Source of the DNA: an uncultured Ruminiclostridium sp.
GTDB lineage: Bacteria > Bacillota > Clostridia > Oscillospirales > Ruminococcaceae
NCBI GenBank assembly: GCA_947624435.1
Contig: CANQKE010000002.1
Coordinates: 1 to 64,000, forward strand
Direction: 5' to 3'
Length of the DNA stretch: 64,000 nt
Shown: piece after piece, positions 18,050 to 26,964 of the stretch
Position numbering within the stretch: the stretch's first letter is position 1
How the letters are laid out: the number at the start of each line of letters is the position of its first letter
Notes under the pieces: generated by a model
The model's database searches: none
The model's input: the letters and a program-made list of their open reading frames with translations, nothing else
Told to the model about the DNA's origin: nothing
Position numbers and translations under genes: made by a program

Positions 18050-19471
18050 ATGAAAACCAAAAGAATAATCGCTGCGCTGCTCGCAGTATCTACTCTTGTT
18101 TCTCTTTCCGCATGCTCAAACGGCCAAACCGCTTCTCAGCAGGACGTATCATCAGGAAGCGAATCATCTGTTGACGACGATGAACGCAACCCGGTAGACG
18201 TCAGCGACTTAGAGCTCAGCGGATTGACTCAGGAAGAAGAGATCGAGCCGGTAGAACTTCAGTATCTGGGTGTTTATAACCTTACTACCGCGGGAGACGT
18301 TAAGCCGGCTTACAAATATTTCACGGAGAATTACGGCTGCACCATCAAGCCTACCGTCGTAGGTTCGGGCGCGCTCGCGCAAAGACTTACCGCGATGCTT
18401 TCAAGCGGCGAATCTCCCGACCTTGTCGATTACGCTACCAACACTTTCCCGCTGATGATGTCCAAGAATATGTATACTCCTCTTGAGGATTACATGGACC
18501 TCAGCGCGCCTCAGTGGTCAGGTCTTGAAAGCTATATCAATAAGTACAAGTGGGCAGGTCACAACTATTACTACCCGTGGTCCTACAACGTATCGACACA
18601 GTGGCTTATCTACAACCGCGGACTGTTCAGCGAGCTTCAGATACCCGACCCCAAGGAGCTTTACGATGAGGGCAATTGGGATTGGGACGCTTTCAAATCC
18701 TGCATGCAGGATTTCGTGGATTCCGAAGAAGGAAGAACAGGTCTGTACGGTCAGCTGGGTACCGCTATATTCGATACCACCGGCACTCCCCTTATTTCAA
18801 TATCCGAGGACGGTATGTTACAGTCCAACTTCCAGGATCCTAATATAGAAAGAGCGGCTTCGTTCTATCAGGATCTTAAGAGAGAGGAACTGTGCAAATA
18901 CGCTACCGGCGATTATATCGACATTTCCGAAGAGCCTATAGTAAACGGCTTGTCCGCTTTCCAGGGCATGCAGGAATGGATAATCACCAACTATGCGCAC
19001 AAAATGCAAAAAGACGAATCTCTGGATATCTTCTTTATTCCTTTCCCGAGAGATCCCGATGCAGATAAATATTATATGGGTATGAGCACGTTCGGATATC
19101 TGGTTCCCGCAGGCTCCAAGAACGCAAAGCAGGCTGCGGTGTTTATCAACTGCTGCCGACTGAGCAAGACCGATCCCGCGCTTAAAGCCACCACCACCGA
19201 AAGCATCATGAAGGATAAGGGCTACACCGAAGAACAGTTTGAATTCCTTATCAGCTTCCAGGAGGTAGAGAACTTCGACGCTGTCGTTGACGAGCCTTAC
19301 GGACTGGACGACGCTACCGCAGATATCATCAACACTATGCTGCATGACGTAGCTTTCCCGAGTGACAGCGGTGAAGATCAGAGCTGGACTCAGATGAGAG
19401 AGGCTAATGCAGGCGCTATCCAGGCACAAGTTGATAACTATAACGAGCTTATCAAACAGAGCAACACTTAA
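18050..19471 (+). CDS. Second sugar-binding lipoprotein, paralogue of its neighbour
   Basis: 473 aa with a lipobox LVSLSAC (C22) and the same domain layout as the gene at 16393. Long blocks are shared, such as EDYMDLSAPQW and GHNYYYPWSYNVS, so the two arose by tandem duplication. Differences cluster in the linker and scattered surface positions, which could tune ligand choice. Its own promoter and the terminators on both sides make it a single-gene unit. As with the first copy, no permease or ATPase gene is adjacent. A convergent AraC gene follows. Confidence 0.87.
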   Translation: MKTKRIIAALLAVSTLVSLSACSNGQTASQQDVSSGSESSVDDDERNPVDVSDLELSGLTQEEEIEPVELQYLGVYNLTTAGDVKPAYKYFTENYGCTIKPTVVGSGALAQRLTAMLSSGESPDLVDYATNTFPLMMSKNMYTPLEDYMDLSAPQWSGLESYINKYKWAGHNYYYPWSYNVSTQWLIYNRGLFSELQIPDPKELYDEGNWDWDAFKSCMQDFVDSEEGRTGLYGQLGTAIFDTTGTPLISISEDGMLQSNFQDPNIERAASFYQDLKREELCKYATGDYIDISEEPIVNGLSAFQGMQEWIITNYAHKMQKDESLDIFFIPFPRDPDADKYYMGMSTFGYLVPAGSKNAKQAAVFINCCRLSKTDPALKATTTESIMKDKGYTEEQFEFLISFQEVENFDAVVDEPYGLDDATADIINTMLHDVAFPSDSGEDQSWTQMREANAGAIQAQVDNYNELIKQSNT

Positions 19472-19481
19472 ATGGTATATT

Positions 19482-19513
19482 AAAAACTCCGGTTTTCACG
19501 CCGGAGTTTTTTT
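19482..19513. terminator. Bidirectional terminator shared by convergent genes
   Basis: AAAAACTCCGG and CCGGAGTTTTT form a perfect stem with T-runs on both strands. It ends the second binding-protein gene (plus) and overlaps the last codons of the AraC gene (minus). Confidence 0.9.
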
Positions 19514-20323
19514 ATCGCGGTATTCTGTGGGAGATAATTGTTCTTCATTTTTGAATAACCGCGAAAAATACATAGCGTCCTCAAATCCTACCGAACGTGC
19601 AACAGTGCAAACAGGCAGCTTAGTATTCGCCAGCAGCTTTTTCGCCGCTGTCATTCTAAGTCCGATAAGATACCGCATCGGCGAGATACCCTCGACGCTT
19701 ATAAACGCGCGGTACAGTGTAGTGCGCGAGACTCCGGCAAAATCTGCCGCATCCTTTATGCCGATGTTCATAGCGTAATTGAAATTCATGTAGGTCTGCG
19801 CGCGTCTGACGCAGAGCTCGGCTCGGCTTTGCAGGCCGTTTTTCGCCCTGCTGCGGCTGATGATTATTCCGAGCGTGATATAAAGCTGACCGGTCATTTT
19901 CAGCATATCGGAGGTATGTCTGCCGCTCATATCATAAGCGGCTTTTATACTGTTTTTAAGCTCATCGCCGAAATCGGAGGATATCACCGGATAGTCGCGC
20001 GTGAAATCCGCCGAGGAAAGCAATCGCTCGGCGTCGGAGCCGTTGAAGCCTATCCAGTAATACGACCACGGATCATCCGCGTCGGCGGTATAAGTTATCT
20101 CGGTATTAGGATAGATAAGAAAGGTATCCCCCGCGCTTAGCCGGTAGTCCTTTCCCCCGACGGAATATATCCCGGCGCCGCTTACAATATGATGTATAAG
20201 ATAATGATCCCGCACGCCGCTTCCCCATTTGTGCAGCGGCGCGCATTTTTCATACCCAACGTTATAAACGGACAAGGTCTCGTTTTCCTTGTTGTCCGCC
20301 CTGAAAGAATATTTGTTATCCAT
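19496..20323 (-). CDS. AraC-family transcriptional regulator
   Basis: 275 aa from an ATG at 20321-20323 with GAGGTG seven bases upstream; a longer in-frame start at 20374 has no ribosome site. The N-terminal half is a cupin-like ligand-binding domain (HHIVSGAGIYSVGG, a segment common in sugar-responsive AraC proteins). The C-terminal third has two helix-turn-helix units, including IKDAADFAGVSRTTLYRAF and VARSVGFEDAMYFSRLFK. It faces the binding-protein genes and probably regulates sugar uptake or use, perhaps those genes. A promoter is seen at 20343-20371. Confidence 0.9.
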   Translation of the reverse strand: MDNKYSFRADNKENETLSVYNVGYEKCAPLHKWGSGVRDHYLIHHIVSGAGIYSVGGKDYRLSAGDTFLIYPNTEITYTADADDPWSYYWIGFNGSDAERLLSSADFTRDYPVISSDFGDELKNSIKAAYDMSGRHTSDMLKMTGQLYITLGIIISRSRAKNGLQSRAELCVRRAQTYMNFNYAMNIGIKDAADFAGVSRTTLYRAFISVEGISPMRYLIGLRMTAAKKLLANTKLPVCTVARSVGFEDAMYFSRLFKNEEQLSPTEYRDKKTPA

Positions 20324-20342
20324 AGCCGTCACCTCTATAAGG

Positions 20343-20371
20343 ATTGTAGCACATTTTATTATAAATTGCAA
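20343..20371 (-). promoter_or_regulatory. Promoter of the AraC-type regulator
   Basis: On the minus strand TTGCAA (20366-20371), 17 bases and TACAAT (20343-20348), placed 20 bases before the chosen ATG. Confidence 0.55.
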
Positions 20372-20403
20372 CAAATATCCATATAATTGAAACGAATTTC
20401 ATA

Positions 20404-20432
20404 TTGAATTTTTCCTGCGGATATGTTATATT
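20404..20432 (+). promoter_or_regulatory. galE promoter
   Basis: TTGAAT (20404-20409), 17 bases, TATATT (20427-20432), divergent from the araC-type promoter. An AAAGGA ribosome site precedes the galE ATG. Confidence 0.6.
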
Positions 20433-20477
20433 AATATCAGCGAAAACAAAACACTCACGCAGAAAGGATATGATCAT

Positions 20478-21503
20478 ATGGCAAAGATACTCGTTACCGG
20501 CGGCGCCGGATTTATCGGCAGCCACACCGCGGTCGAGCTGCTGAACGCGGGGCAGGACTTGGGCGTAGACGATATAGTTATAATGGATAACTTTTCCAAC
20601 TCCAAGCCCGAAGCGCTGAACAGGATACGCAAGATCACCGGCAAGGATTTCAAATTTTACGAGGCGGACATGCTGGATCTTGAGGCGACCGAAAAAATAT
20701 TCGCCGAAAACGACATTGACGCGGTGATACATTTCGCCGGACTGAAAGCGGTCGGAGAATCGGTAGCAAAGCCGGTTGAATACTATCACAACAACATTAC
20801 CGGCACTCTCAACCTGATAAGGGCAATGAGAAAATACGGCTGCAAAAAAATGGTGTTCTCCTCCTCGGCTACGGTATACGGCCCTGTAAATAAAGCGCCA
20901 TATACTGAAGATATGCCGACGTCTGCAACAAATCCCTATGGTTATACAAAGGTCATGATAGAACAGATACTGCGTGACGTATGCAAGGCGGACAGTGAAT
21001 GGTCGGTATCGCTGCTGAGATACTTTAATCCTATAGGCGCTCATAAGAGCGGACTTATAGGTGAAGACCCCAACGATATCCCCAACAATCTTATGCCGTA
21101 TATCTGTCAGGTAGCGGTAGGCAAGCTGGAGAGGCTGGGCGTATTCGGCAACGATTACGATACGCCGGACGGCACGGGCGTAAGGGATTATATCCATGTT
21201 GTTGACCTTGCGAAAGGACATCTCTGCGCGCTTAAATACATCATGGAGCATAAGGGCTGCGACGCGGTGAACCTCGGCACGGGAAAAGGCTCGTCGGTGA
21301 TGGACGTGCTGCATAGCTTTGAAAAAGCATGCGGCAAGGAGCTTCCCTACAAGGTTCTGGACAGACGTCCCGGCGATATCGCGACCTGCTACGCGAATAC
21401 CGACAAGGCTAAGGAAGTATTTGGCTGGCAGGCGGAACTGACGCTGGACGAAATGACCGCCGACAGCTGGAACTTTATAAAGAACAATCCCAACGGACTT
21501 TAA
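20478..21503 (+). CDS. galE: UDP-glucose 4-epimerase
   Basis: 341 aa, a usual length for GalE. The Rossmann NAD site TGGAGFIGSH is at residues 7-16, the catalytic Ser/Thr region SSSATVYG at 128-135 and the YxxxK pair at Y154/K158. It interconverts UDP-glucose and UDP-galactose for galactose use and for cell-wall or capsule sugars. It is a single-gene unit with its own promoter and terminator. No other Leloir-pathway gene lies nearby, so a role in polysaccharide precursors is as likely as galactose catabolism. Confidence 0.95.
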   Translation: MAKILVTGGAGFIGSHTAVELLNAGQDLGVDDIVIMDNFSNSKPEALNRIRKITGKDFKFYEADMLDLEATEKIFAENDIDAVIHFAGLKAVGESVAKPVEYYHNNITGTLNLIRAMRKYGCKKMVFSSSATVYGPVNKAPYTEDMPTSATNPYGYTKVMIEQILRDVCKADSEWSVSLLRYFNPIGAHKSGLIGEDPNDIPNNLMPYICQVAVGKLERLGVFGNDYDTPDGTGVRDYIHVVDLAKGHLCALKYIMEHKGCDAVNLGTGKGSSVMDVLHSFEKACGKELPYKVLDRRPGDIATCYANTDKAKEVFGWQAELTLDEMTADSWNFIKNNPNGL

Positions 21504-21521
21504 TGGATAATAAATAATTCG

Positions 21522-21554
21522 ATCGGAGCGAAGTTAAATTTGCTCCGATTTTTT
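21522..21554 (+). terminator. Terminator after galE
   Basis: ATCGGAGC and GCTCCGAT pair around an A/T-rich loop and are followed by a run of six Ts. The remaining stretch to 21749 is AT-rich with no gene seen. Confidence 0.85.
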
Positions 21555-21749
21555 GTTTTTGGGTTAAGCGGAAGATTTCTCCATTTGAAGAAAATAAAAC
21601 ATGCCGCTTTTTGTATTTGTTATAGTCGTTTATAGAAAATAGCTTTTTACTGAAATCAATTATTAAAATTTGTATACAAAATATTATCGACATTTTTATG
21701 TGTATTTTACAAAAATCAATAAATTATTCCAAATAGGCTATAAATTACA

Positions 21750-21777
21750 TTGACAACACGCCAAAAAGTGGTATAAT
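21750..21777 (+). promoter_or_regulatory. Strong promoter of the secreted-protein gene
   Basis: Consensus TTGACA (21750-21755), 16 bases, consensus TATAAT (21772-21777). It is among the best promoters in the window and implies high expression of the 156-aa protein. It is also the only clear promoter for the lipoprotein/ABC genes downstream. Confidence 0.8.
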
Positions 21778-21867
21778 AATTATTAACGAACACAGAAGTT
21801 AATAAGCTTTGAAAATTTTGATCGGCAAATCTAAAAAATCAAAGCTGTTATTCAAAGGAGGAACATC

Positions 21868-22338
21868 ATGAAACTTAAAACTTTAGTGAGATCCGCAGCC
21901 GCTATACTGCTTGCAGCTGCAACATTGGGAGTGTCCACGACCGCATTTGCTACTAATTCCGGAACATCGTACAGCGCATATGTGGACGGAACACAGGTCA
22001 TAACTATCGGCACCAATTTTACCAAGGGTACAAAGTCGTATCATAGTGTTGATCTGAAAACCTATACTTCAATGCCGGAAAACTATATTGCAAATACAAT
22101 AGAAGTTATTTGGTATGGCGTCGATTCGTCCAGCGGCAATAGTGTTGTTACTAGAACCGTTGCAACGGAACATAACACTAATGAGGCATGGGCATTAAAC
22201 AACTACCCATATCAGCTATTTCCTAATAATATAAAATGGACTGCTCGTCACCGTGCCACAAAAAACAACAAAGCGGGAAAAGCTATTGATTTAATCGATA
22301 GATACACCGTAACAGAAACAAAAGCCATGGAAGAATAA
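21868..22338 (+). CDS. Secreted 156-aa protein of unknown function
   Basis: A Sec signal peptide (basic start, hydrophobic core, AFA cleavage near residues 27-29) precedes a mature domain of about 127 aa. The mature part has a beta-rich pattern with few cysteines (none seen) and a basic patch KWTARHRATKNNKAGK near its end. An AAAGGAGG ribosome site and a consensus promoter suggest strong expression. A terminator follows at once, and then the lipoprotein/ABC genes. A highly expressed secreted product ahead of a weaker membrane-protein operon resembles bacteriocin or secreted-effector loci. I do not recognise the family; a superficial likeness to lactococcin-972-type proteins is too weak to claim. 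Confidence 0.75.
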   Translation: MKLKTLVRSAAAILLAAATLGVSTTAFATNSGTSYSAYVDGTQVITIGTNFTKGTKSYHSVDLKTYTSMPENYIANTIEVIWYGVDSSSGNSVVTRTVATEHNTNEAWALNNYPYQLFPNNIKWTARHRATKNNKAGKAIDLIDRYTVTETKAMEE

Positions 22339-22354
22339 GTTTTCCATGTAACAT

Positions 22355-22397
22355 CATGGGCATTTTCAATGGATTTGAAATGCCCATGAAATTTTTT
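22355..22397 (+). terminator. Terminator between the secreted protein and the lipoprotein array
   Basis: CATGGGCATTT (22355-22365) pairs with AAATGCCCATG (22378-22388), followed by a T-run. It sits 16 bases before the first lipoprotein start. No new promoter is visible in between, so downstream genes are probably transcribed by read-through at a lower level. Confidence 0.85.
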
Positions 22398-22413
22398 GTA
22401 AAGGAGCACCACC

Positions 22414-23541
22414 ATGAAATTCAAAAAAAATTTTGCATTGATACTCGCCGTTTCTATGCTCTCCGGTTGCTCAGTGAGAGAAAATTATAGTGAATATATA
22501 TCCGTCCAAAGTGACAGCGTTGAAAGCTCCGCAGATATACCGGATATTTCGATAGATGATCCTTCGATATCAGATGAGATCAGTTTTGACAAAGATTATG
22601 ACCCCGACAAATACTCTATCATGGGAGCTGTCGTTAATTTTGCGGATGATGAAAATATTGAATACAACGGTGAACCTATTACATGTCATGCCTCGGTAAG
22701 CGGAACTAACGGCAACACCGCCGCAATAGAACTTGGAATATCGCTGTTTATAAACGGCTTTCGTCAAGTTATAAGCGTAAACGGCAGCGAACCCACCGAG
22801 ATGTATATAAAAACATACGAGCCTGATCAGGGAGATTTGTTGGAGATAACTTTTGACCCGAAAATTCTCGAAAAGGATAAAGACAAAACTACGATGTATA
22901 TCGATATTATAAAATTCTGGTTTCCTACATATGATGATAAAACATACCATAACGACTTGAAAAGTATACGAGGAGCTTCTTCCGGAGGAAACTCGCCTAT
23001 GTATATAAATACGCCTATAACAAATTATGTATCCGGCGAGCAGGAGCAAATCGAGTTGATAGAAAAAACTCCGCAAAACATGGCAAGCCGCATAATCGGA
23101 TACAGAGAGCCTGGTTCAATAGGAGAAGCTGGTACTTATGTCGATATACAGCCCGCCAAAGATTACCGGGATTATATCACATTTTACGCAAACGACGACA
23201 ACAGCGGAGATATCTCTGTATACTCGGCATTAGAAGATAATATGACCTATCGGGTGACCTTGTTCGGCAAGGACGGAATGCTTATCTTCAACGATGGTAA
23301 AAGCTATCTCGAAATGGAAAACAAAAAGAAAACGCTTTGCTTTGCTGCCGTCAATATACCCGACTTAAAGCCGGACGATTTCATTTACGCGGTGTTCACG
23401 CCGATAAAAAGAGTATTAAAGTACAATGAAGAAGAAGACGGAATGGAAATATTAAACGAATACGGCGAAAAGTATTACGGTACTGCCGTAACAAGCGGTT
23501 TGCTTTATGTTGCAGACCCCGGCTTGAAACAGGAGCAGTAA
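22414..23541 (+). CDS. Array lipoprotein 1
   Basis: 375 aa. Signal peptide with lipobox MLSGC (C19), an acidic Ser-rich linker to about residue 60, then two beta-rich modules. Conserved landmarks across the five paralogues are YNGEP, GTNGNT, EMYIKTY, LEKDKD, the PITN segment, FNDGKSYLEME and NIPDLKP. The protein should sit on the outer face of the membrane. It is close to lipoprotein 5 over most of its body. The ribosome site AAAGGAGCACCACC is repeated almost exactly before genes 2, 4 and 5. No known family was recognised. Confidence 0.85.
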   Translation: MKFKKNFALILAVSMLSGCSVRENYSEYISVQSDSVESSADIPDISIDDPSISDEISFDKDYDPDKYSIMGAVVNFADDENIEYNGEPITCHASVSGTNGNTAAIELGISLFINGFRQVISVNGSEPTEMYIKTYEPDQGDLLEITFDPKILEKDKDKTTMYIDIIKFWFPTYDDKTYHNDLKSIRGASSGGNSPMYINTPITNYVSGEQEQIELIEKTPQNMASRIIGYREPGSIGEAGTYVDIQPAKDYRDYITFYANDDNSGDISVYSALEDNMTYRVTLFGKDGMLIFNDGKSYLEMENKKKTLCFAAVNIPDLKPDDFIYAVFTPIKRVLKYNEEEDGMEILNEYGEKYYGTAVTSGLLYVADPGLKQEQ

Positions 23542-23553
23542 AGGAGCGCCACC

Positions 23554-24684
23554 ATGAAATTCAAAAAAATCGCCGCATTTATCCTAGCCGCTGCACTGCT
23601 CTCCGGCTGTGCGGTGAGAGAGGATTACAGCGAGTATATATCCGAGCCTGTCCAGTCTGTCCAAAGTGACAGTGTTTCGGAAAGCTCCGCAGATATATCT
23701 GATATTTCGATCGATACATCAATATCGGAAGAAAGCAGCGACGACGAGGAAATAAACACTTCAGTTTATGCAGAAAAATATTCCAATTTCGGAGCGATCG
23801 TTAATTTTGAAAACGAAGACAAGATCGAATACAACGGCGGGAATGTTACGGTACCTATATCTGTCGGAGGAACTAACGGCAACACTACTGACTTAGAACT
23901 CGGTATTTTGCTTTGTATAAACGGATTTTGTCAAGAGATAAGTGTAAACGGCAGCGAGCCCACCGATATGTATATAAAAACATACGAGCCTGACCGGGGA
24001 GACTTGCTGGAGATAACCTTTGAACCGAGAATACCCGAAAAGGATAAGGACAAGACGATACTGATATGTAATATTGTCGCTTATTTCTTCCCTACGGTGA
24101 CAGATGAAAAAAACAGCGTTGCGTTAGATCACTCGCGTTCTGTGTCTTTTCACGGTGCAGCCCCGATGTATCTGAACACGCCGATAACCGATTTTATTGA
24201 CGCCGAGCCGGAAGAATTTGAAACGATACCTAAAACAATGTCAACTATCAAGGAAAATATAAATCTTTACGGCGACCCTAATGTAGAAACCGGAAACCCT
24301 GACAGGATCTTCGGCATCCAGCCTTCAAAAAGTGAAGAATATATCAACAAGTTTGTTCTAAACGACGACGGCAGCGGGGATATAACAGTGTACGGCGGAC
24401 TTGAGGACGAACAGCTTTACCGCATAACTCTGTATAAAAAAGGCGGGAAACTGCTTACCTTCAACGGCGGGAAGTCGTATCTTGAAATGGAAATGAAAAA
24501 AGACGAATTATATATGGCCGATCTGAATATACCCGATCTAAAGCCGGGCGATTACGTTAGTGCGTTTTTTACTCCGATAGTTGACGCAACACTCGACGAT
24601 AGAGGTATTGCGGACTTTTCGTATGGAAAATTAGATCAAGGAGCGGCAAGCTGGATAATGTTTGCAGAAGAAAATAAAATTTAA
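23554..24684 (+). CDS. Array lipoprotein 2
   Basis: 376 aa, lipobox LLSGC (C19). The linker (SEYISEPVQSVQSDS) matches that of lipoprotein 5, while the body is the most divergent of the set. It carries the shared EMYIKTY, LEKDKD-like PEKDKD and NIPDLKPGDY landmarks, but the middle and C-terminal ends differ. It starts 12 bases after gene 1. It is presumed to be surface-anchored; function is unknown. Confidence 0.84.
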   Translation: MKFKKIAAFILAAALLSGCAVREDYSEYISEPVQSVQSDSVSESSADISDISIDTSISEESSDDEEINTSVYAEKYSNFGAIVNFENEDKIEYNGGNVTVPISVGGTNGNTTDLELGILLCINGFCQEISVNGSEPTDMYIKTYEPDRGDLLEITFEPRIPEKDKDKTILICNIVAYFFPTVTDEKNSVALDHSRSVSFHGAAPMYLNTPITDFIDAEPEEFETIPKTMSTIKENINLYGDPNVETGNPDRIFGIQPSKSEEYINKFVLNDDGSGDITVYGGLEDEQLYRITLYKKGGKLLTFNGGKSYLEMEMKKDELYMADLNIPDLKPGDYVSAFFTPIVDATLDDRGIADFSYGKLDQGAASWIMFAEENKI

Positions 24685-24702
24685 GACACATAGGGAGGAA
24701 AT

Positions 24703-25821
24703 ATGAAAAAATTATCAGTCGCTGCTCTTTTTCTTATCGCTTCCCTGCTCTCCGGCTGCGCGGTGAGAGACGAAAACAGCAGTCCGACTCCCGAAACACA
24801 GAAGAACGAAAGTGCTCAGTTCAGCTCGACTGAAATTTCCGAATACTCGTCCGACAATCCTACAGATGAAGAAAGCAGCTCGGAAGAATATAATCATGAA
24901 GACCGAGAGAAATATTCAATTCTCGGAGCGACGGTTAATTTTGAATACGAAAATTTTCTTGAGTATAATGGCGAACCTATAAACTTTCAGGCAGTTGTGA
25001 GCAATACCAACGGCAACACCACCGACTTAGAGCTTGGCATATCCATTACTATAAACGGATTTAGGCAGACATTCAGCGTCGACGGCGGAAAGCCGACCGA
25101 GATGTATATAAAAACTTATGCGCCGGGCAGCGGTGATTTGCTGAATATAACTCTTGACCCTCAAATTCTTGAAAAAGATAAAGATGCGGAATTATTAGCT
25201 ATTAATTATGTGGTATTTTGGTTCCCAACTGCTGTTGATAAGCAAAACCCTATTACATTAGACGACGCTCGTCATGTTTCTTTCGATGGTTCTGCAATAA
25301 TGGAGATCAACTCCCCGATAACAAACTTTATAGATGAAAAGCAGGAGGAAAACGTTGAGGTAACTAAGAAAACGCTCAAAAACGAGCGGGAGCTGGTGGG
25401 CGAAAATTATTCCCCCTACTCAAGCGGTGAGGGCAATTTTATTTTAGGTATCGAACCCGCCAATATATCTGAGGAAAACGACAATTTTCTTATCAACGAC
25501 GACGGCAGCGGGGATTTTACGGTGTACGGTGATGTTGAGGACAACAGAAAATACCGCGTTACGATATTTGACCAAAACGGAATGAGAACCTTTAACGACG
25601 GAAAGACCTACCTTGAAATGGAGATGAAAGAGGGCGACCTGTGTTTCAAAAAAGTAAATATTCCTAATCTTAAACCGGGAGATTATATTTACGCACTGTT
25701 TACACCGTTTGATATGGAGGTCGGCTATGACGACGAATACGGAAAGTATTTCACAAATCTTATTACTCGTGCGAATAACGGCATGGCCTCCGATATCCGG
25801 TTCGCTGACAAAGATCAATAA
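24703..25821 (+). CDS. Array lipoprotein 3
   Basis: 372 aa, lipobox LLSGC (C19). Its signal peptide begins MKKLSVAALF, unlike the MK(F/L)KK start of the others, and its ribosome site is a plain GGGAGG. From the linker onward it is nearly the same as lipoprotein 4, including DNA-level identity over the C-terminal half (for example the region 25305-25430). The central module differs more. It is presumed to be surface-anchored with unknown ligand. Confidence 0.84.
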   Translation: MKKLSVAALFLIASLLSGCAVRDENSSPTPETQKNESAQFSSTEISEYSSDNPTDEESSSEEYNHEDREKYSILGATVNFEYENFLEYNGEPINFQAVVSNTNGNTTDLELGISITINGFRQTFSVDGGKPTEMYIKTYAPGSGDLLNITLDPQILEKDKDAELLAINYVVFWFPTAVDKQNPITLDDARHVSFDGSAIMEINSPITNFIDEKQEENVEVTKKTLKNERELVGENYSPYSSGEGNFILGIEPANISEENDNFLINDDGSGDFTVYGDVEDNRKYRVTIFDQNGMRTFNDGKTYLEMEMKEGDLCFKKVNIPNLKPGDYIYALFTPFDMEVGYDDEYGKYFTNLITRANNGMASDIRFADKDQ

Positions 25822-25833
25822 AGGAGCACCACC

Positions 25834-26952
25834 ATGAAATTAAAAAAAATTTTTGCATTGATACTCGCCGCCGCACTGCTTTCCGGCTGTGCGGTGAGAG
25901 ACGAAAACAGCAGTCCGACTCCCGAAACACAGAAGAACGAAAGCGCTCAGTTAAGCTCGACTGAAATTTCCGAATACTCGTCCGACAATCCTACAGATGA
26001 AGAAAGCAGCTCGGAAGAATATTACGAATATGGTATTCAAAAATATTCCTGTATAGGAGCGACTGTAAATTTTGCCGATGATCACATACTTGAATATAAC
26101 GGAGAGCCGATGATATTTCACCTGTCTGTCGGGGGAACAAACGGCAATTCTACCGATTTAGAGCTCGGAATAGCTATCGTTATAAACGGATTTCGGCAGA
26201 TATTCAGCGTCGATGGCGGAGAGCCGACCGAGATGTATATAAAAACATACGAGCCTAATCGCGGAGATTTGCTGGAAATAACGTTAGACCCTCAGATACT
26301 CGAAAAGGACAAAGACGCCGAAATTCTCGCCATTGACGTTATCACCGTATTTTTCCCGACTGCTGTTGATGAACAATATCCGGATACAATAGACGGCGCC
26401 CGTCACGCGTCGTTCAGCGGCGCCATGATAGCCTCTATCAACTCCCCGATAACAAACTTTATAGATGAAAAGCAGGAGGAAAACGTTGAGGTAACTAAGA
26501 AAACGCTCAAAAATGAGCGGGAGCTGGTGGGCGAAAATTATTCCCCATACCCAAGCGGTGAGGGCAATTTTATATTGGGCATCGAACCCGACAACATATC
26601 TGAGGAAAACGATAATTTTCTTCTCAACGAAGACGGCAGCGGGGATTTTACGGTGTACGGCGATGTTGAGGACAACAGAAAATACCGCGTTACAATATTT
26701 GACCAGAACGGAATGAGAACCTTTAATGACGGAAAGACCTACCTTGAAATGGAAATGAAAGAGGGCGACCTGTGCTTCGGAAAGGTAAATATTCCTAATC
26801 TTAAGCCGGGAGATTATATTTACGCACTGTTTACGCCGTTTGATATGGAAGTCGGCTATGATAACGAGCACAGAAAATATTTTACAAACTTTATTACTCG
26901 CGCGAATAACGGCATGGCTTCCGATATCCGGTTCGCTGACAAAAATCAATAA
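25834..26952 (+). CDS. Array lipoprotein 4
   Basis: 372 aa, lipobox LLSGC (C19). It combines the signal peptide and ribosome site of genes 1, 2 and 5 with the linker and C-terminal module of gene 3, so it looks recombinant. The central beta module around residues 65-190 is its own variant. The near-identity of the 3' halves of genes 3 and 4 points to recent duplication or gene conversion. Function is unknown. Confidence 0.84.
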   Translation: MKLKKIFALILAAALLSGCAVRDENSSPTPETQKNESAQLSSTEISEYSSDNPTDEESSSEEYYEYGIQKYSCIGATVNFADDHILEYNGEPMIFHLSVGGTNGNSTDLELGIAIVINGFRQIFSVDGGEPTEMYIKTYEPNRGDLLEITLDPQILEKDKDAEILAIDVITVFFPTAVDEQYPDTIDGARHASFSGAMIASINSPITNFIDEKQEENVEVTKKTLKNERELVGENYSPYPSGEGNFILGIEPDNISEENDNFLLNEDGSGDFTVYGDVEDNRKYRVTIFDQNGMRTFNDGKTYLEMEMKEGDLCFGKVNIPNLKPGDYIYALFTPFDMEVGYDNEHRKYFTNFITRANNGMASDIRFADKNQ

Positions 26953-26964
26953 AGGAGCACCACC

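Noticed and set aside
20316-21314. 332-codon minus-strand frame opposite galE
   Set aside because: It lies wholly antisense to a clear GalE with intact motifs and has no ribosome site.
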